Of a stretch of DNA of 64,000 nt, positions 16,223-23,893 are shown piece by piece. The stretch's first letter is position 1. Each line of letters opens with the position of its first letter. The DNA comes from Micromonospora sp. HK10. Its GTDB lineage: Bacteria > Actinomycetota > Actinomycetes > Mycobacteriales > Micromonosporaceae. The position numbers were made by a program, and so were the translations under genes. The stretch is from NCBI RefSeq assembly GCF_000982955.1, contig NZ_KQ058714.1:1-64000 (forward strand). Reading direction: 5' to 3'. Below the pieces are notes generated by a model. It saw only the letters and a program-made list of their open reading frames with translations. It searched no databases and was not told the origin of the DNA.

Positions 16223-17680
16223 ATGACGGGGGCGACACGTTGGCCCGCGCTGCTGGTGCTCTGCGCCGGTAGCCTGATGATCATCCTGGACGGCAGCATC
16301 GTGGCCGTGGCGCTGCCGGCGGTCCAGGCCGACCTCGGCTTCACCGCCACCGGGCTGGCCTGGGTGGTGAACGCGTACCTGGTCGCCTTCGGCGGCCTGC
16401 TCCTGCTCGCCGGCCGGCTCGGCGACCTGCTCGGCCGGCGGCAAATCTTCCTGGCCGGGGTGCTCCTGTTCAGCGCCGCCTCGCTGCTCTGCGCCCTGGC
16501 CGAAGGGCCCGGCACCCTGGTCGCCGCCCGGTTCGCCCAGGGCGTCGGCGGGGCGCTCACCACCGCGGTCAGCCTCGGCATGATCGTCCGGCTCTTCCCG
16601 GAGGCGGCCGAGCGGGCCCGGGCCATCGCCGTGTTCAGCTTCACCGGCGCGGCCGGCGCCTCGCTCGGCCTGCTGGTCGGCGGGGTCCTCACCGACCTGG
16701 CCGGCTGGCGGTCGATCTTCCTGATCAACCTGCCGATCGGCGCGGTGATCGCGGCCGCCACCCGCCGACTCGTCGCGCCGGACCGCGGCGCCGGGCTGCG
16801 CGCCGGGCTGGACCTGCTCGGCGCGGTGCTGGCCACGGCCGGGTTGATGGCCGCCGTGCTGGCCATCGTCGGCGCGGGGGAGCACGGCTGGGCCTCGCCA
16901 CGCACGCTCGGCGCCGGCGGGCTGGCCGTGGCGCTGCTCGCCGGATTCGCCGCCCGGCAGCGCCGCGCCGCCACCCCGCTGCTGCCGCCGCGGGTGCTGC
17001 GGGCGCCCGGCCTGGTCGCCGCCAACGCCACCCAGTTCCTCATGGTGGCCGCCTACTTCGGCTTCCAGTTCCTGCTCGCCCTGTACCTGCAACTCGTCCT
17101 CGGCCTGGACCCGGCGGCCACCGGCTTCGCCTTCCTGCCCACCCCGCTGGTGATCGGCGCCGTCTCGCTGGGCCTGGCCGGCCGGCTGGTGGGCCGGTAC
17201 GGCGCCCGGACCGTGCTGGTGAGCGGGCTGACGCTGGCCGTGGTCGGGTTCCTGCTGCTGACCCGCCTCCCGGTGGACGCCCGGTACGCCACCGACGTGC
17301 TGCCGGCCATGCTGGTCTTCGGCGTCGCGGGTGGCCTGACCCTGCCCGCGGTCACCACGCTCGCCATGGCCGGCGCCGACCCGGCCGACGCCGGGCTCGC
17401 CTCCGGGCTGGCCAACACCACCCAGCAGGTGGGCGGCGCACTGGGTCTGGCCGTCCTCGCCACCCTCGCGGCCAGCCGCACCGGTACGCTGCGCGCCGCC
17501 GGCACCGAACCGGTCGCCGCCCTGGCGCTGGGCTACCGGTCCGCCTTCGCGGTGGCCGCCGCGCTGGTCACCGCCGCTCTCCTGATCGCCCTGCTCACCG
17601 CGCACGATCGACGTCGACGGTCGGGGGCTGGCCGAGGCGCACCAGCCGCACATGATGCCCTGGGCCGACTACCGACCTGA
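16223..17680 (+). CDS. MFS drug-efflux transporter, DHA2 type
   Basis: A ~485-residue major facilitator of the 14-helix DHA2 drug:H+ antiporter group. TM1 carries LDGSIVAVALP (motif D1-like) and the loop 2-3 motif A reads GRLGDLLGRR; motif C-like GAAGASLGLLVGGVL follows in TM5. AAGGAGG at 16209-16215 fits best with the ATG at 16223, not the ATG at 16217 or the GTG at 16202. It is divergent from the HxlR regulator. The final ~20 residues after LLTAHD are Arg/Gly-rich and run into the arm of a 123-bp inverted repeat that supplies the stop codon, so the natural C-terminus may have been replaced. Confidence 0.88.
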   Translation: MTGATRWPALLVLCAGSLMIILDGSIVAVALPAVQADLGFTATGLAWVVNAYLVAFGGLLLLAGRLGDLLGRRQIFLAGVLLFSAASLLCALAEGPGTLVAARFAQGVGGALTTAVSLGMIVRLFPEAAERARAIAVFSFTGAAGASLGLLVGGVLTDLAGWRSIFLINLPIGAVIAAATRRLVAPDRGAGLRAGLDLLGAVLATAGLMAAVLAIVGAGEHGWASPRTLGAGGLAVALLAGFAARQRRAATPLLPPRVLRAPGLVAANATQFLMVAAYFGFQFLLALYLQLVLGLDPAATGFAFLPTPLVIGAVSLGLAGRLVGRYGARTVLVSGLTLAVVGFLLLTRLPVDARYATDVLPAMLVFGVAGGLTLPAVTTLAMAGADPADAGLASGLANTTQQVGGALGLAVLATLAASRTGTLRAAGTEPVAALALGYRSAFAVAAALVTAALLIALLTAHDRRRRSGAGRGAPAAHDALGRLPT

Positions 17681-17788
17681 TGTCGTGAGTGAATCGGGCC
17701 GGCCAGATCCCGGCCTTCCTGCCGCGCCGACCGCCGCCGCTCCCCTTGCCCGGGGATTGAATCGTTGACGACATCACGTCGGTAGTCG
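17666..17788. repeat. 123-bp MITE-like element with 21-bp terminal inverted repeats
   Basis: Arms at 17666-17686 and 17768-17788 are reverse complements over 21 bp with one mismatch. The left arm contains the MFS stop codon (17678-17680). The interior has no start-to-stop frame of its own. Long near-perfect arms around a short spacer fit a miniature inverted-repeat element or a large terminator-like hairpin; no target duplication is obvious. The remaining gap to 17988 shows only the start region of the next gene. Confidence 0.6.
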
Positions 17789-17988
17789 ACAAAGGCACAT
17801 CGGCCCGCGGCGGACAGCCGCCCGACCGTCGCGCGACACCGGTGAGCCGCACGGGGCGGCGACGCGGCGCCGCCGGAGCCGGGCCGGTGACGTCCAGCCC
17901 CAGGTGGCAGATCGACGCCGAAATCGGCCCAGTCAATCGGCACGACATTGTTCTTATGCGGGACCGACGACCGGCCGAGAATCCCGGT

Positions 17989-18762
17989 ATGACCGAGCTG
18001 AACCGCCAGGCCGCCGCGCTGCGCGCGCTGCACCGCCCCGGAGATCCACTGATCCTGCCCAACGCCTGGGACGCCGGCTCCGCCCGTGCCGTGGTCGCGG
18101 CCGGCTTCCCGGCCGTCGCCACCAGCAGCGGCGCGGTCGCCGAGGCACTCGGGCACGCCGACGGCGAGGCCCTTCCGGTCGAGGAGATGTTCGCCGCGGT
18201 CGGCCGGATCGCCGCCGCCGTGCCGGTCCCGGTCACCGCCGACCTGGAGCGGGGGTACGGGCTGCGCCCGGCCGAACTGGTCGAGCGGCTGCTCGCGGCC
18301 GGCGCGGTGGGCGCCAACCTGGAGGACTCCGACCCGCGCAGCAAGCGGCTGTCCGACGTCGAGGAGCAGGCCGACCTGCTCGCCGGCATCCGGGCGGCGG
18401 CCCGGCAGGCCGGCGTGGACCTGGTGCTCAACGCCCGGGTCGACGTGCACCTGCGGGCGTACGGGCCGGCGGAGGAGCGGCTCGCCGAGGCGGTCCGCCG
18501 GGCCCGGCGCTACCTGGCGGCCGGCGCGGACTGCGTCTACCCGATCATGCTGGCCGAGCCGGCGCAGATCCGCGACCTCGTCGCCGAGCTGGCCGCCCCG
18601 GTGAACGTGCTGGCCCGGCCGGGTGCCCCGGGTCCGGCGGAACTGGCCGCCCTCGGCGTGGCCCGGGTCAGCTACGGCTCCGGCCTGTACGCGGCCGCCC
18701 GCGCCCGGGTCGCCGACCTGCTCGGCGCCATCCGCGCCGGCACCGATCCGTTCGGCTCCTGA
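17989..18762 (+). CDS. Isocitrate lyase/PEP mutase family protein
   Basis: A 257-residue TIM-barrel protein of the ICL/PEP-mutase superfamily. Landmarks are LPNAWDAGSARAVVAAGF (about 20-37), ATSSGAVAEALG, VPVTADLERGYG with the Mg-binding acid, and VGANLEDSDP. The catalytic Cys loop of true isocitrate and methylisocitrate lyases (KKCGH) is missing, so a lyase acting on another oxaloacetate- or phosphonate-like substrate is more likely. Bacterial members of this branch are widely annotated as PEP mutase but are uncharacterised. The ATG at 17989 gives the normal start. A 46-bp minisatellite follows the gene. Confidence 0.8.
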   Translation: MTELNRQAAALRALHRPGDPLILPNAWDAGSARAVVAAGFPAVATSSGAVAEALGHADGEALPVEEMFAAVGRIAAAVPVPVTADLERGYGLRPAELVERLLAAGAVGANLEDSDPRSKRLSDVEEQADLLAGIRAAARQAGVDLVLNARVDVHLRAYGPAEERLAEAVRRARRYLAAGADCVYPIMLAEPAQIRDLVAELAAPVNVLARPGAPGPAELAALGVARVSYGSGLYAAARARVADLLGAIRAGTDPFGS

Positions 18763-18769
18763 CCCGCCC

Positions 18770-18907
18770 GCCGCGATCCGTGCCGGCTCGGCGCGGTTCG
18801 GATCCGGACCGGTCCGCCGCGGTCCGTGCCGGCTCAGCGGGGTTCGGATCCGGACCGGTCCGCTGCGGTCCGTGCCGGCTCAGCGGGGTTCGGATCCGGA
18901 CCGGTCC
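18770..18907. repeat. Minisatellite: three tandem 46-bp units
   Basis: Units at 18770-18815, 18816-18861 and 18862-18907 are head to tail with only a few substitutions. Each contains the palindromes CGGATCCG and GGACCGGTCC. The array fills most of the gap between the PEP-mutase-like gene and ligD. There are no spacers, so it is not a CRISPR array. Confidence 0.92.
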
Positions 18908-18953
18908 GCCGCGTCGGGTTGCCCGGTGGCCGCGCGGGCGGCAGGGTGAGCGG

Positions 18954-19913
18954 ATGGCTGCCGCTGACGAGACCCGGGACGGCGTGTCGCTGACCAACCT
19001 GGACCAGCCGCTCTTCGACGGGGCCGGGGCGACCAAGCGCGACCTGGTCGACTACCTCGACGCCGTCCACGAGTGGATGCTGCCGGGGCTGCGCGACCGG
19101 CCACTGTCGGTGGTCCGGGTGCGGCCCGGCCAGGAGCCGTTCATGCAGAAGAACCTGCCGAAGTACACCCCCGACTGGGTGCGCCGCACCTCGGTCTGGG
19201 CCGAGGCGTCCCGCCGGAGCATCTCGTACGCCCTCTGCGACGACCGGCGCACCCTGCTCTGGTTCGCCAACCAGCGGGCCGTCGAATACCACCCGACGCT
19301 CAGCCCCGCGGGCCACCCCGAGCACCCCACCCACCTGGTGCTCGACCTGGATCCGCCGGCCGGGGACTCGTTCACGATGGCGGTCGGGGCGGCGCTGCTG
19401 GTCCGCCAGGCGCTCGCCGACGCCGGGCTGGCCGGCGCGGTCAAGACCAGCGGGGCGAAGGGGCTGCACGTGATCGTGCCGGTGGACCCGGCCACCACCG
19501 CCGAGGAGGCGGCCGCCGCGACCCGGGCCGTCGCGGCGCGCGCCGAGCGGCTGGATCCGGCGCTGGCCACCACCGCGTTCATCGTCGAGGACCGGGGCGG
19601 CCGGGTCTTCGTCGACTCCACCCGGGCGTACGGGGCGACCGTGGTGGCCGCGTACAGCCCGCGCATCCGGCCCGGGACGCCGGTGTCGTACCCGGTCGGC
19701 TGGGCCGACCTGGCCTCGGCGACGCCCGCCGACTTCACCGTCCGGACGGTGCCGGCGCTGGTCGCCGAGCGGGACCCGTGGGCCGAGGCGCTGCCGGACC
19801 CGCAGCGGCTGCCCGAGGACCTGGTGGCCGAGGGGCGGGCCATCCCGGTGGCCCGGGTGCAGGCGATGCACGAGGGCAAGCGCCGGGCGAAGGCCCGCCG
19901 CGAGGCCGGCTGA
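18954..19913 (+). CDS. LigD-type polymerase (primase-like) domain protein
   Basis: A 319-residue stand-alone polymerase domain of the bacterial NHEJ protein LigD, an archaeo-eukaryotic primase fold that fills gaps with ribonucleotides at double-strand breaks. Visible motifs: GATKRDLVDYLDAV at the N-terminus, MQKNLPKYTPDWV, the metal-binding LDLDPPAGD (D131, D133), and SGAKGLHVIVPV. No ligase or nuclease domain follows. Actinobacteria usually carry several such genes, with ku and ligase domains elsewhere; none is in this window. The ATG has GGGTGAGCGG in front. The frame continues open for 47 codons beyond the TGA. Confidence 0.9.
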   Translation: MAAADETRDGVSLTNLDQPLFDGAGATKRDLVDYLDAVHEWMLPGLRDRPLSVVRVRPGQEPFMQKNLPKYTPDWVRRTSVWAEASRRSISYALCDDRRTLLWFANQRAVEYHPTLSPAGHPEHPTHLVLDLDPPAGDSFTMAVGAALLVRQALADAGLAGAVKTSGAKGLHVIVPVDPATTAEEAAAATRAVAARAERLDPALATTAFIVEDRGGRVFVDSTRAYGATVVAAYSPRIRPGTPVSYPVGWADLASATPADFTVRTVPALVAERDPWAEALPDPQRLPEDLVAEGRAIPVARVQAMHEGKRRAKARREAG

Positions 19914-20068
19914 CCGGATCGGACGGTCGGGCTACCGGCCCGCGACCCGACCCCCGCCCGCCTGCTCGCCGCGATCGCGCACGTCGATACCGCCAGCTAC
20001 GCGTACGCGCGGCGGCTCACCGTGCCGCCGCGCCCCGTCGCGGGGCTTCCGCCGTACTGATGTCGACC

Positions 20069-20074
20069 TATACT
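20069..20074 (+). promoter_or_regulatory. -10 box TATACT before the secreted DNase-fold gene
   Basis: TATACT is an almost perfect sigma-70 type -10 hexamer in an otherwise GC-rich region, 38 bases before the preferred ATG at 20113. The predicted transcript start is near 20081. The -35 region is weak. Confidence 0.6.
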
Positions 20075-20112
20075 CGCGCCGAATCATGAAACCGCAGAGA
20101 TCGGACGGGGCG

Positions 20113-21132
20113 ATGACGCAGGGATTTTCATGGAAACGCGTGGCGGCGACGTCGGCGCTGTTGGCAGGTTTCGCGTTCGTACCGGCCCCGGCGCTCGGCT
20201 CCCCGACCACCCTGGTCGGGGACCGCACGCTGCGGGTCTACAACAACAACATCGAGAACCTGGTGCGGAACAACGCGGACGGCACCTGCACCCGCATCTC
20301 CGGCCCCGACCACCTGACCTCGATGCTGGTCGACAGCGACGGCAGGACCGGCACGTCCGGGGTGCAGGCGCCGGACCTGCTGATCGTGCAGCAGGTCCGC
20401 GGCACCGGGCAGGCGCAGGCGTACGCCGACCAGCTGTCGGCGAAGTTCGGCTACGCGGCCGGCGCGTACCGGGCGATCGTCGCCTGGGACAACCCCGAGG
20501 AGTGGGGCAGCACCCACCACTGCAGCCAGCAGTCGCTCGGTGACCTGAAGAAGCGGCAGACCAACGCCATCATCTACAACACCCGCCGACTCAGCCTGGC
20601 CAGCGGCGACGTGTCGAAGTACTGGAGCGCCGGCTGGCTCAAGCCGGGCACGGCGTACAACGGCGGGGCCGGCTGCACGCTGTACAAGCCGCCGAACAAC
20701 GACAGCGGCACGGTCAACGCGTACAAGTGGAAGCGGACCAGCGCCATCGCGGCGCGTTTCACCATCAAGGACACCGGCGTGACGGTGTTCGCCGCGACCA
20801 TGCACCTGCCGCAGGAGAACCGCCAGAACGCCTGCGCCGGTGACGGCGACACGGGCATCGGCGGCACCGGCATCCATCTCGGTGCCGACGCGACCAGCCT
20901 GCTCAATGCCTCGACGATCCGCATCGTCGGCATCGACGCCAACCGCACGGGCATCCCGGCGAGCACGCTGAGCGGGTACGGCATGACCGGCTACGGCACG
21001 AAGGCCACCTCCGGATCCAGCAAGATCGACTACCTGTTCGTCCGCGGTACCGTGCAGCCCTCCGCGATCGGCCACACGGTGAGCAGCACGAAGTCCAACC
21101 ACCTGGCGCTGTACGGCTTCATCGACTTCTGA
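20113..21132 (+). CDS. Secreted endonuclease/exonuclease/phosphatase-fold protein with altered active site
   Basis: A 339-residue exported protein with a signal peptide (SWKRVAATSALLAGFAFVPAPALG). The DNase I-like fold is suggested by RVYNNNIENL, PDLLIVQQVRG, IAARFTI...VTVFAATMHLPQ, IRIVGIDANRTG (GDxN-like), KIDYLFVRG and SNHLALYGF. In active family members the second motif has a metal-binding Glu (LQEV) and the last reads SDH; here they are QQV and SNH. The substitutions could mean a changed chemistry or a non-catalytic binder. The ATG at 20113 fits the -10 box at 20069; an in-frame ATG at 20086 is the alternative. Several cysteines suggest disulphides. Confidence 0.75.
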   Translation: MTQGFSWKRVAATSALLAGFAFVPAPALGSPTTLVGDRTLRVYNNNIENLVRNNADGTCTRISGPDHLTSMLVDSDGRTGTSGVQAPDLLIVQQVRGTGQAQAYADQLSAKFGYAAGAYRAIVAWDNPEEWGSTHHCSQQSLGDLKKRQTNAIIYNTRRLSLASGDVSKYWSAGWLKPGTAYNGGAGCTLYKPPNNDSGTVNAYKWKRTSAIAARFTIKDTGVTVFAATMHLPQENRQNACAGDGDTGIGGTGIHLGADATSLLNASTIRIVGIDANRTGIPASTLSGYGMTGYGTKATSGSSKIDYLFVRGTVQPSAIGHTVSSTKSNHLALYGFIDF

Positions 21133-21148
21133 CCCCCGTCGCCCGGGC

Positions 21149-21178
21149 GGCACCCCGTCGCCCGGGCGACGGGGTGCC
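21149..21178 (+). terminator. Hairpin terminator
   Basis: A 30-bp perfect palindrome made of ggcaccccgtcgccc and its complement lies 16 bases after the stop of the secreted DNase-fold gene. Confidence 0.75.
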
Positions 21179-21232
21179 GGACCCCTGCGCACGGACACCC
21201 GCAATCGGCCGGACACAGCCGGACACACGATG

Positions 21233-21269
21233 AAGGCCGCCGACCTGGTTCTGCCTGGTCGGCGGCCTT
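21233..21269. terminator. Bidirectional terminator between DNase-fold gene and tRNA-Arg
   Basis: A perfect 13-bp stem (aaggccgccgacc with ggtcggcggcctt) around an 11-base loop, with TTT on the plus side. It lies just downstream of the minus-strand tRNA-Arg and probably ends its transcript. Confidence 0.75.
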
Positions 21270-21285
21270 TCGTGTGGCTCCTGTC

Positions 21286-21360
21286 TGGTGCCCCCGGCAG
21301 GATTCGAACCTGCGCCCCCGCCTCCGGAGGGCGGTGCTCTATCCCCTGAGCTACGGGGGC
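21286..21360 (-). tRNA. tRNA-Arg(CCG)
   Basis: The minus strand folds into a full cloverleaf: acceptor GCCCCCG with CGGGGGC, D stem GCTC/GAGC, anticodon stem CCGCC/GGCGG with loop CTCCGGA (anticodon CCG at 21325-21327), four-base variable loop, T stem GCAGG/CCTGC with TTCGAAT. The discriminator A is followed by an encoded CCA (21286-21288). It reads CGG, a major Arg codon in this genome. Confidence 0.96.
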
Positions 21361-21419
21361 TCAGCGACCCGAGAAGAGTAGCAAACCCCTTCCCCGATCG
21401 CCGAATCGGCTCCCCGGGG

Positions 21420-22115
21420 TCAGGCGGCCGCGACGGGGCGGCCGCAGCTGGGCAGCGGATGCAGGACGATGCGGCGGGGAAGCCGGCGGGGCCACTCGTT
21501 GCGGGGCCACGAGCCGTCCACGATGAGGTGCACGGTGCGTTCCTCGGCGCCGCTGAGCCGCAGCACGAAGTCGCGGGGGAGCGGCGGGTCCACGGTCGGC
21601 GTGGTGATCATGAAGCGCACCCGGCCGCGGGACGAGACCGCGGAGATCACGTCGGCGGCCGGCATGGTGCCGCGCAGCCGGACCCGGCCGATCCAGTAGA
21701 CCTCGGCGGTGTGCTCCTGGGCGGCCCGGGTGATGGCCGGGTACTCGCTGCGTACCCACCGCTCGACCGCGCCCACGCAGAGCCCGCAGGCGCGCTCGCG
21801 GGGCTCGCGGGGACCCAACCCCCAGGCCCGCAGGTACGCCCCGACGGTGCCGGCGTCCATCGCCAGGCCGAACCGGCGCTCGATGAGGGTGGTCAGGCTC
21901 TGGCGCGTCCAGAGCTCCTCGTCCAGGCCGAACTCGTCGGGGTGGACGCCCCGCAGCACGTCGATCAGTTCGAGTTCCTGTTCGCGGCTGAGCGTGCCCG
22001 ACTCGCCCTGCCGCAGTCCGCGACGGACGGCTGCCACCGCCCCGTCACCGCCGATGGTGTGGCGTCGGCACCAGCTGGTCACCGACCGCCCTGCGTCTCT
22101 GAGTGCAACCCCCAC
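21420..22115 (-). CDS. Degenerate, probably domesticated IS630-type transposase
   Basis: A 231-residue protein with the winged-helix part of IS630-like transposases (WTRQSLTTLIERRFGLAMDAGTVGAYLRAWGLGPREP, given in two halves) and a shortened DDE-like part (EVYWIGRVRLRG, RGRVRFMITTP, HLIVDGSWP, RRIVLHPLPS). Intact IS630 transposases are about 340 residues with a D-D-E/D triad; here the first acid position reads E/Y and the last is missing. No terminal inverted repeats flank the gene. The intact frame despite lost catalysis suggests a retained DNA-binding protein. It starts with GTG at 22115. The adjacent tRNA may be an old insertion landmark. Confidence 0.7.
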   Translation of the reverse strand: MGVALRDAGRSVTSWCRRHTIGGDGAVAAVRRGLRQGESGTLSREQELELIDVLRGVHPDEFGLDEELWTRQSLTTLIERRFGLAMDAGTVGAYLRAWGLGPREPRERACGLCVGAVERWVRSEYPAITRAAQEHTAEVYWIGRVRLRGTMPAADVISAVSSRGRVRFMITTPTVDPPLPRDFVLRLSGAEERTVHLIVDGSWPRNEWPRRLPRRIVLHPLPSCGRPVAAA

Positions 22116-22148
22116 GTCCTACGCAACGAGCCCGAATCGCAACCGGTC

Positions 22149-22223
22149 ACGATATGTATGGAGAAAAGTCTCCAAGACATCCAATGGGTCGGAGTGCTCA
22201 AATCGTTATAAAGCGGCATAACG
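22149..22223 (-). promoter_or_regulatory. AT-rich promoter region of the transposase-like gene with two inverted repeats
   Basis: This is one of the most AT-rich stretches in the window. On the minus strand TATCGT (22149-22154) could be a -10 box, 34 bases before the GTG. A hairpin GGAGA/TCTCC (22160-22173) and the repeat CGTTAT/ATAACG (22204-22209, 22218-22223) lie upstream and could be binding sites, perhaps for the protein itself. Confidence 0.4.
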
Positions 22224-22246
22224 GACAAGGTGCCCTCGGGGATACG

Positions 22247-22282
22247 GAACGGGCCCGCGCCGACACCGGCGCGGGCTCGTTC
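22247..22282 (-). terminator. Hairpin terminator after the DUF305 gene
   Basis: A perfect 10-bp core stem (gcccgcgccg with cggcgcgggc, loop acac) extends outward by seven more pairs including one G-T. It lies 15 bases beyond the minus-strand stop codon. Confidence 0.8.
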
Positions 22283-22296
22283 GGGACGCGGTGTGC

Positions 22297-22965
22297 CTAG
22301 GGCTGGCCGCCCAGTCGCTTCTGCGCCGCCACCAGGTTGGTCAGGTCGGTCTGCTGGGTGTTCTTCATGACCTGGGCGACCGCGAGCACGTCGTCGTCGT
22401 GCCCCTGCTTCAGCACGGCGTCGAGCATGTGCACCCCGCCGATGTGGTGCTTGATCATCATCTGCAGGAACAGCAGGTCGAACTCGCGCCCCTTGGCGGA
22501 CCGCAGCTTCGCCATCTCCTCGGGCGTGGCCATCCCCGGCATCAGGCCGTTCTTCACCGACCGGGCGCCGTCCGGCATCCAGGCCATCGGCGCCTGGTCG
22601 CCGGTCGGGTCGAGCTTCCACGACCGCAGCCAGGTCTGCATCGTCCCGATCTCACCCTGCTGACCGGTGGCGATATCGCCGCCGATCTGCCGTACCTCCG
22701 GGTCCTCGCCCTGCTGGAAGGCCATCAGCCCCATCTCCACCGCCTGGGCGTGGTGGGTGGTCATGTCCCGGGCGAAGCCCGCCTCCGGCGAGCCCTCGCC
22801 CGGCCGGGTGAGGGTCGGGGTGAGCAGGCCGCCCGCGTACCCGAGGAGCAGGCCGACCACGACGGCGAGCGCCACGGCCAGCAGGCCGTACCGGCGCGCG
22901 GCCGGACGACCGTCGTCGGCGGCCGTCTCGTCCAGCTCGGGGTCCGTGGTCACGGGAGCGGTCAT
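22297..22965 (-). CDS. DUF305 family membrane-anchored protein
   Basis: A 222-residue protein with one N-terminal membrane anchor (YGLLAVALAVVVGLLLGYAGG) and an extracytoplasmic DUF305 four-helix, ferritin-like domain. The His-rich family motifs are visible: FARDMTTHHAQAVEMG and FLQMMIKHHIGGVHML. These suggest binding of a metal such as copper or iron. The ATG at 22965 has GAGGACG 7 bases ahead. It lies 10 bases after the DUF3105 gene, so both are made from one transcript; the DUF3105-DUF305 pair is common in actinobacteria. Confidence 0.9.
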   Translation of the reverse strand: MTAPVTTDPELDETAADDGRPAARRYGLLAVALAVVVGLLLGYAGGLLTPTLTRPGEGSPEAGFARDMTTHHAQAVEMGLMAFQQGEDPEVRQIGGDIATGQQGEIGTMQTWLRSWKLDPTGDQAPMAWMPDGARSVKNGLMPGMATPEEMAKLRSAKGREFDLLFLQMMIKHHIGGVHMLDAVLKQGHDDDVLAVAQVMKNTQQTDLTNLVAAQKRLGGQP

Positions 22966-22975
22966 CGCGGCGTCC

Positions 22976-23794
22976 TCACTGCGTCGGCTGGTCCATCTGG
23001 TTGCCCATGTCACGCGGGGTGGTGCCGGTGGCGGTGACGCCCTGGGCGCAGTTGGCGTTCGGGCCCTCGACGGAGGCGTTCACCCGCAGCGTCTTGATGA
23101 ACTCGTCGATCCGGCCGTCATCGGCGTTGTCGACCTTGAGCTGGAAGCCCCAGGCCTGCAGGGAGATCGGCTTGTCCAACCCTTCGAACGGGCTGAGCAT
23201 CAGCTTCTCCTTGCCCTGCACCTTCTCCTTGAGCTTGGCGACCTGGTCGGCCGGCAGGTCCGGGCGGTAGGTGATCCAGACCGTGCCGTGCTCCAGGCTG
23301 TGCACCGCGTGCTCGTTGGCGATCGGCGCGTCGTACACGTCGCCCATGCAGTTCTGCCAGGACGCGTTGTGCGGCCCGGCGACCGGCGGGAGGACGTCGT
23401 ACTTGATCGGGCCCTGCTGGTGCTTGCCGCCCTGGACCAGGTCCTTGTCCTTCTTGCGGAAGTCGACCACGCCCGAGATCGCGTCGGCCCGGTCCTGCCA
23501 CGGCTTGGAGCCCTTGTAAACCGCCCAGGCGCCCCAGCCGATGATGCCCACGGCCAGCACGCCGACGGCGACGAAGAGCGCGATCGGACCCCAGGCCCGG
23601 CCCTGGCTGACCTTCACCGGGGCGACCGGCTTGCGGCCCTTGCCACCGGCGGTCGGCCGCGGGGCGCCCTTGCCGGCACCGGACTTACCACCGGCGGGCT
23701 TGTCGCCAGCGGCCGGTCGGCCGGCGGCCGGCTTCTTGCCGGTGCTGACCACGGTCGGACGGCGCTCCGGGCCGCCCGGGGTGCTGATGCTCAT
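22976..23794 (-). CDS. DUF3105 family membrane protein
   Basis: A 272-residue protein: Lys/Pro/Ala/Gly-rich cytoplasmic tail (1-65), one membrane helix (GPIALFVAVGVLAVGIIGWGAW), and an extracytoplasmic DUF3105 domain with the signature NEHAVHSLEHGTVWITY and two Cys residues (NCMGD, NANCAQG) that may form a disulphide. Function is unknown. It is the first gene of an operon with DUF305 and is divergent from argS. The paired His-containing domains of the two proteins suggest a shared metal-related role at the cell surface; that is inference. Confidence 0.88.
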   Translation of the reverse strand: MSISTPGGPERRPTVVSTGKKPAAGRPAAGDKPAGGKSGAGKGAPRPTAGGKGRKPVAPVKVSQGRAWGPIALFVAVGVLAVGIIGWGAWAVYKGSKPWQDRADAISGVVDFRKKDKDLVQGGKHQQGPIKYDVLPPVAGPHNASWQNCMGDVYDAPIANEHAVHSLEHGTVWITYRPDLPADQVAKLKEKVQGKEKLMLSPFEGLDKPISLQAWGFQLKVDNADDGRIDEFIKTLRVNASVEGPNANCAQGVTATGTTPRDMGNQMDQPTQ

Positions 23795-23881
23795 CGTGCC
23801 TCGTCAGGTCGGTCGGTCAGGGGGAGTCGCGGAGCCTGTTCAGATGCTGGTCGCCGCCGCGGGGACCGAGTCTACCCCCGA

Positions 23882-23887
23882 TAACAT
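23882..23887 (+). promoter_or_regulatory. -10 box TAACAT for leaderless argS
   Basis: TAACAT (TANNNT) ends 6 bases before the GTG of argS, so transcript and translation would start at the same place. There is no Shine-Dalgarno sequence before the GTG, which supports the leaderless reading. Confidence 0.6.
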
Positions 23888-23893
23888 GGTTCG

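Noticed and set aside
18770..18907. Possible CRISPR array
   Set aside because: The 46-bp units are contiguous without variable spacers, and no cas genes are present. The same holds for 29635-29738.
21149..21270. Attachment site next to tRNA-Arg for an integrated element
   Set aside because: No direct repeat of the tRNA 3' end, integrase or phage gene is present; the structures found are terminators.
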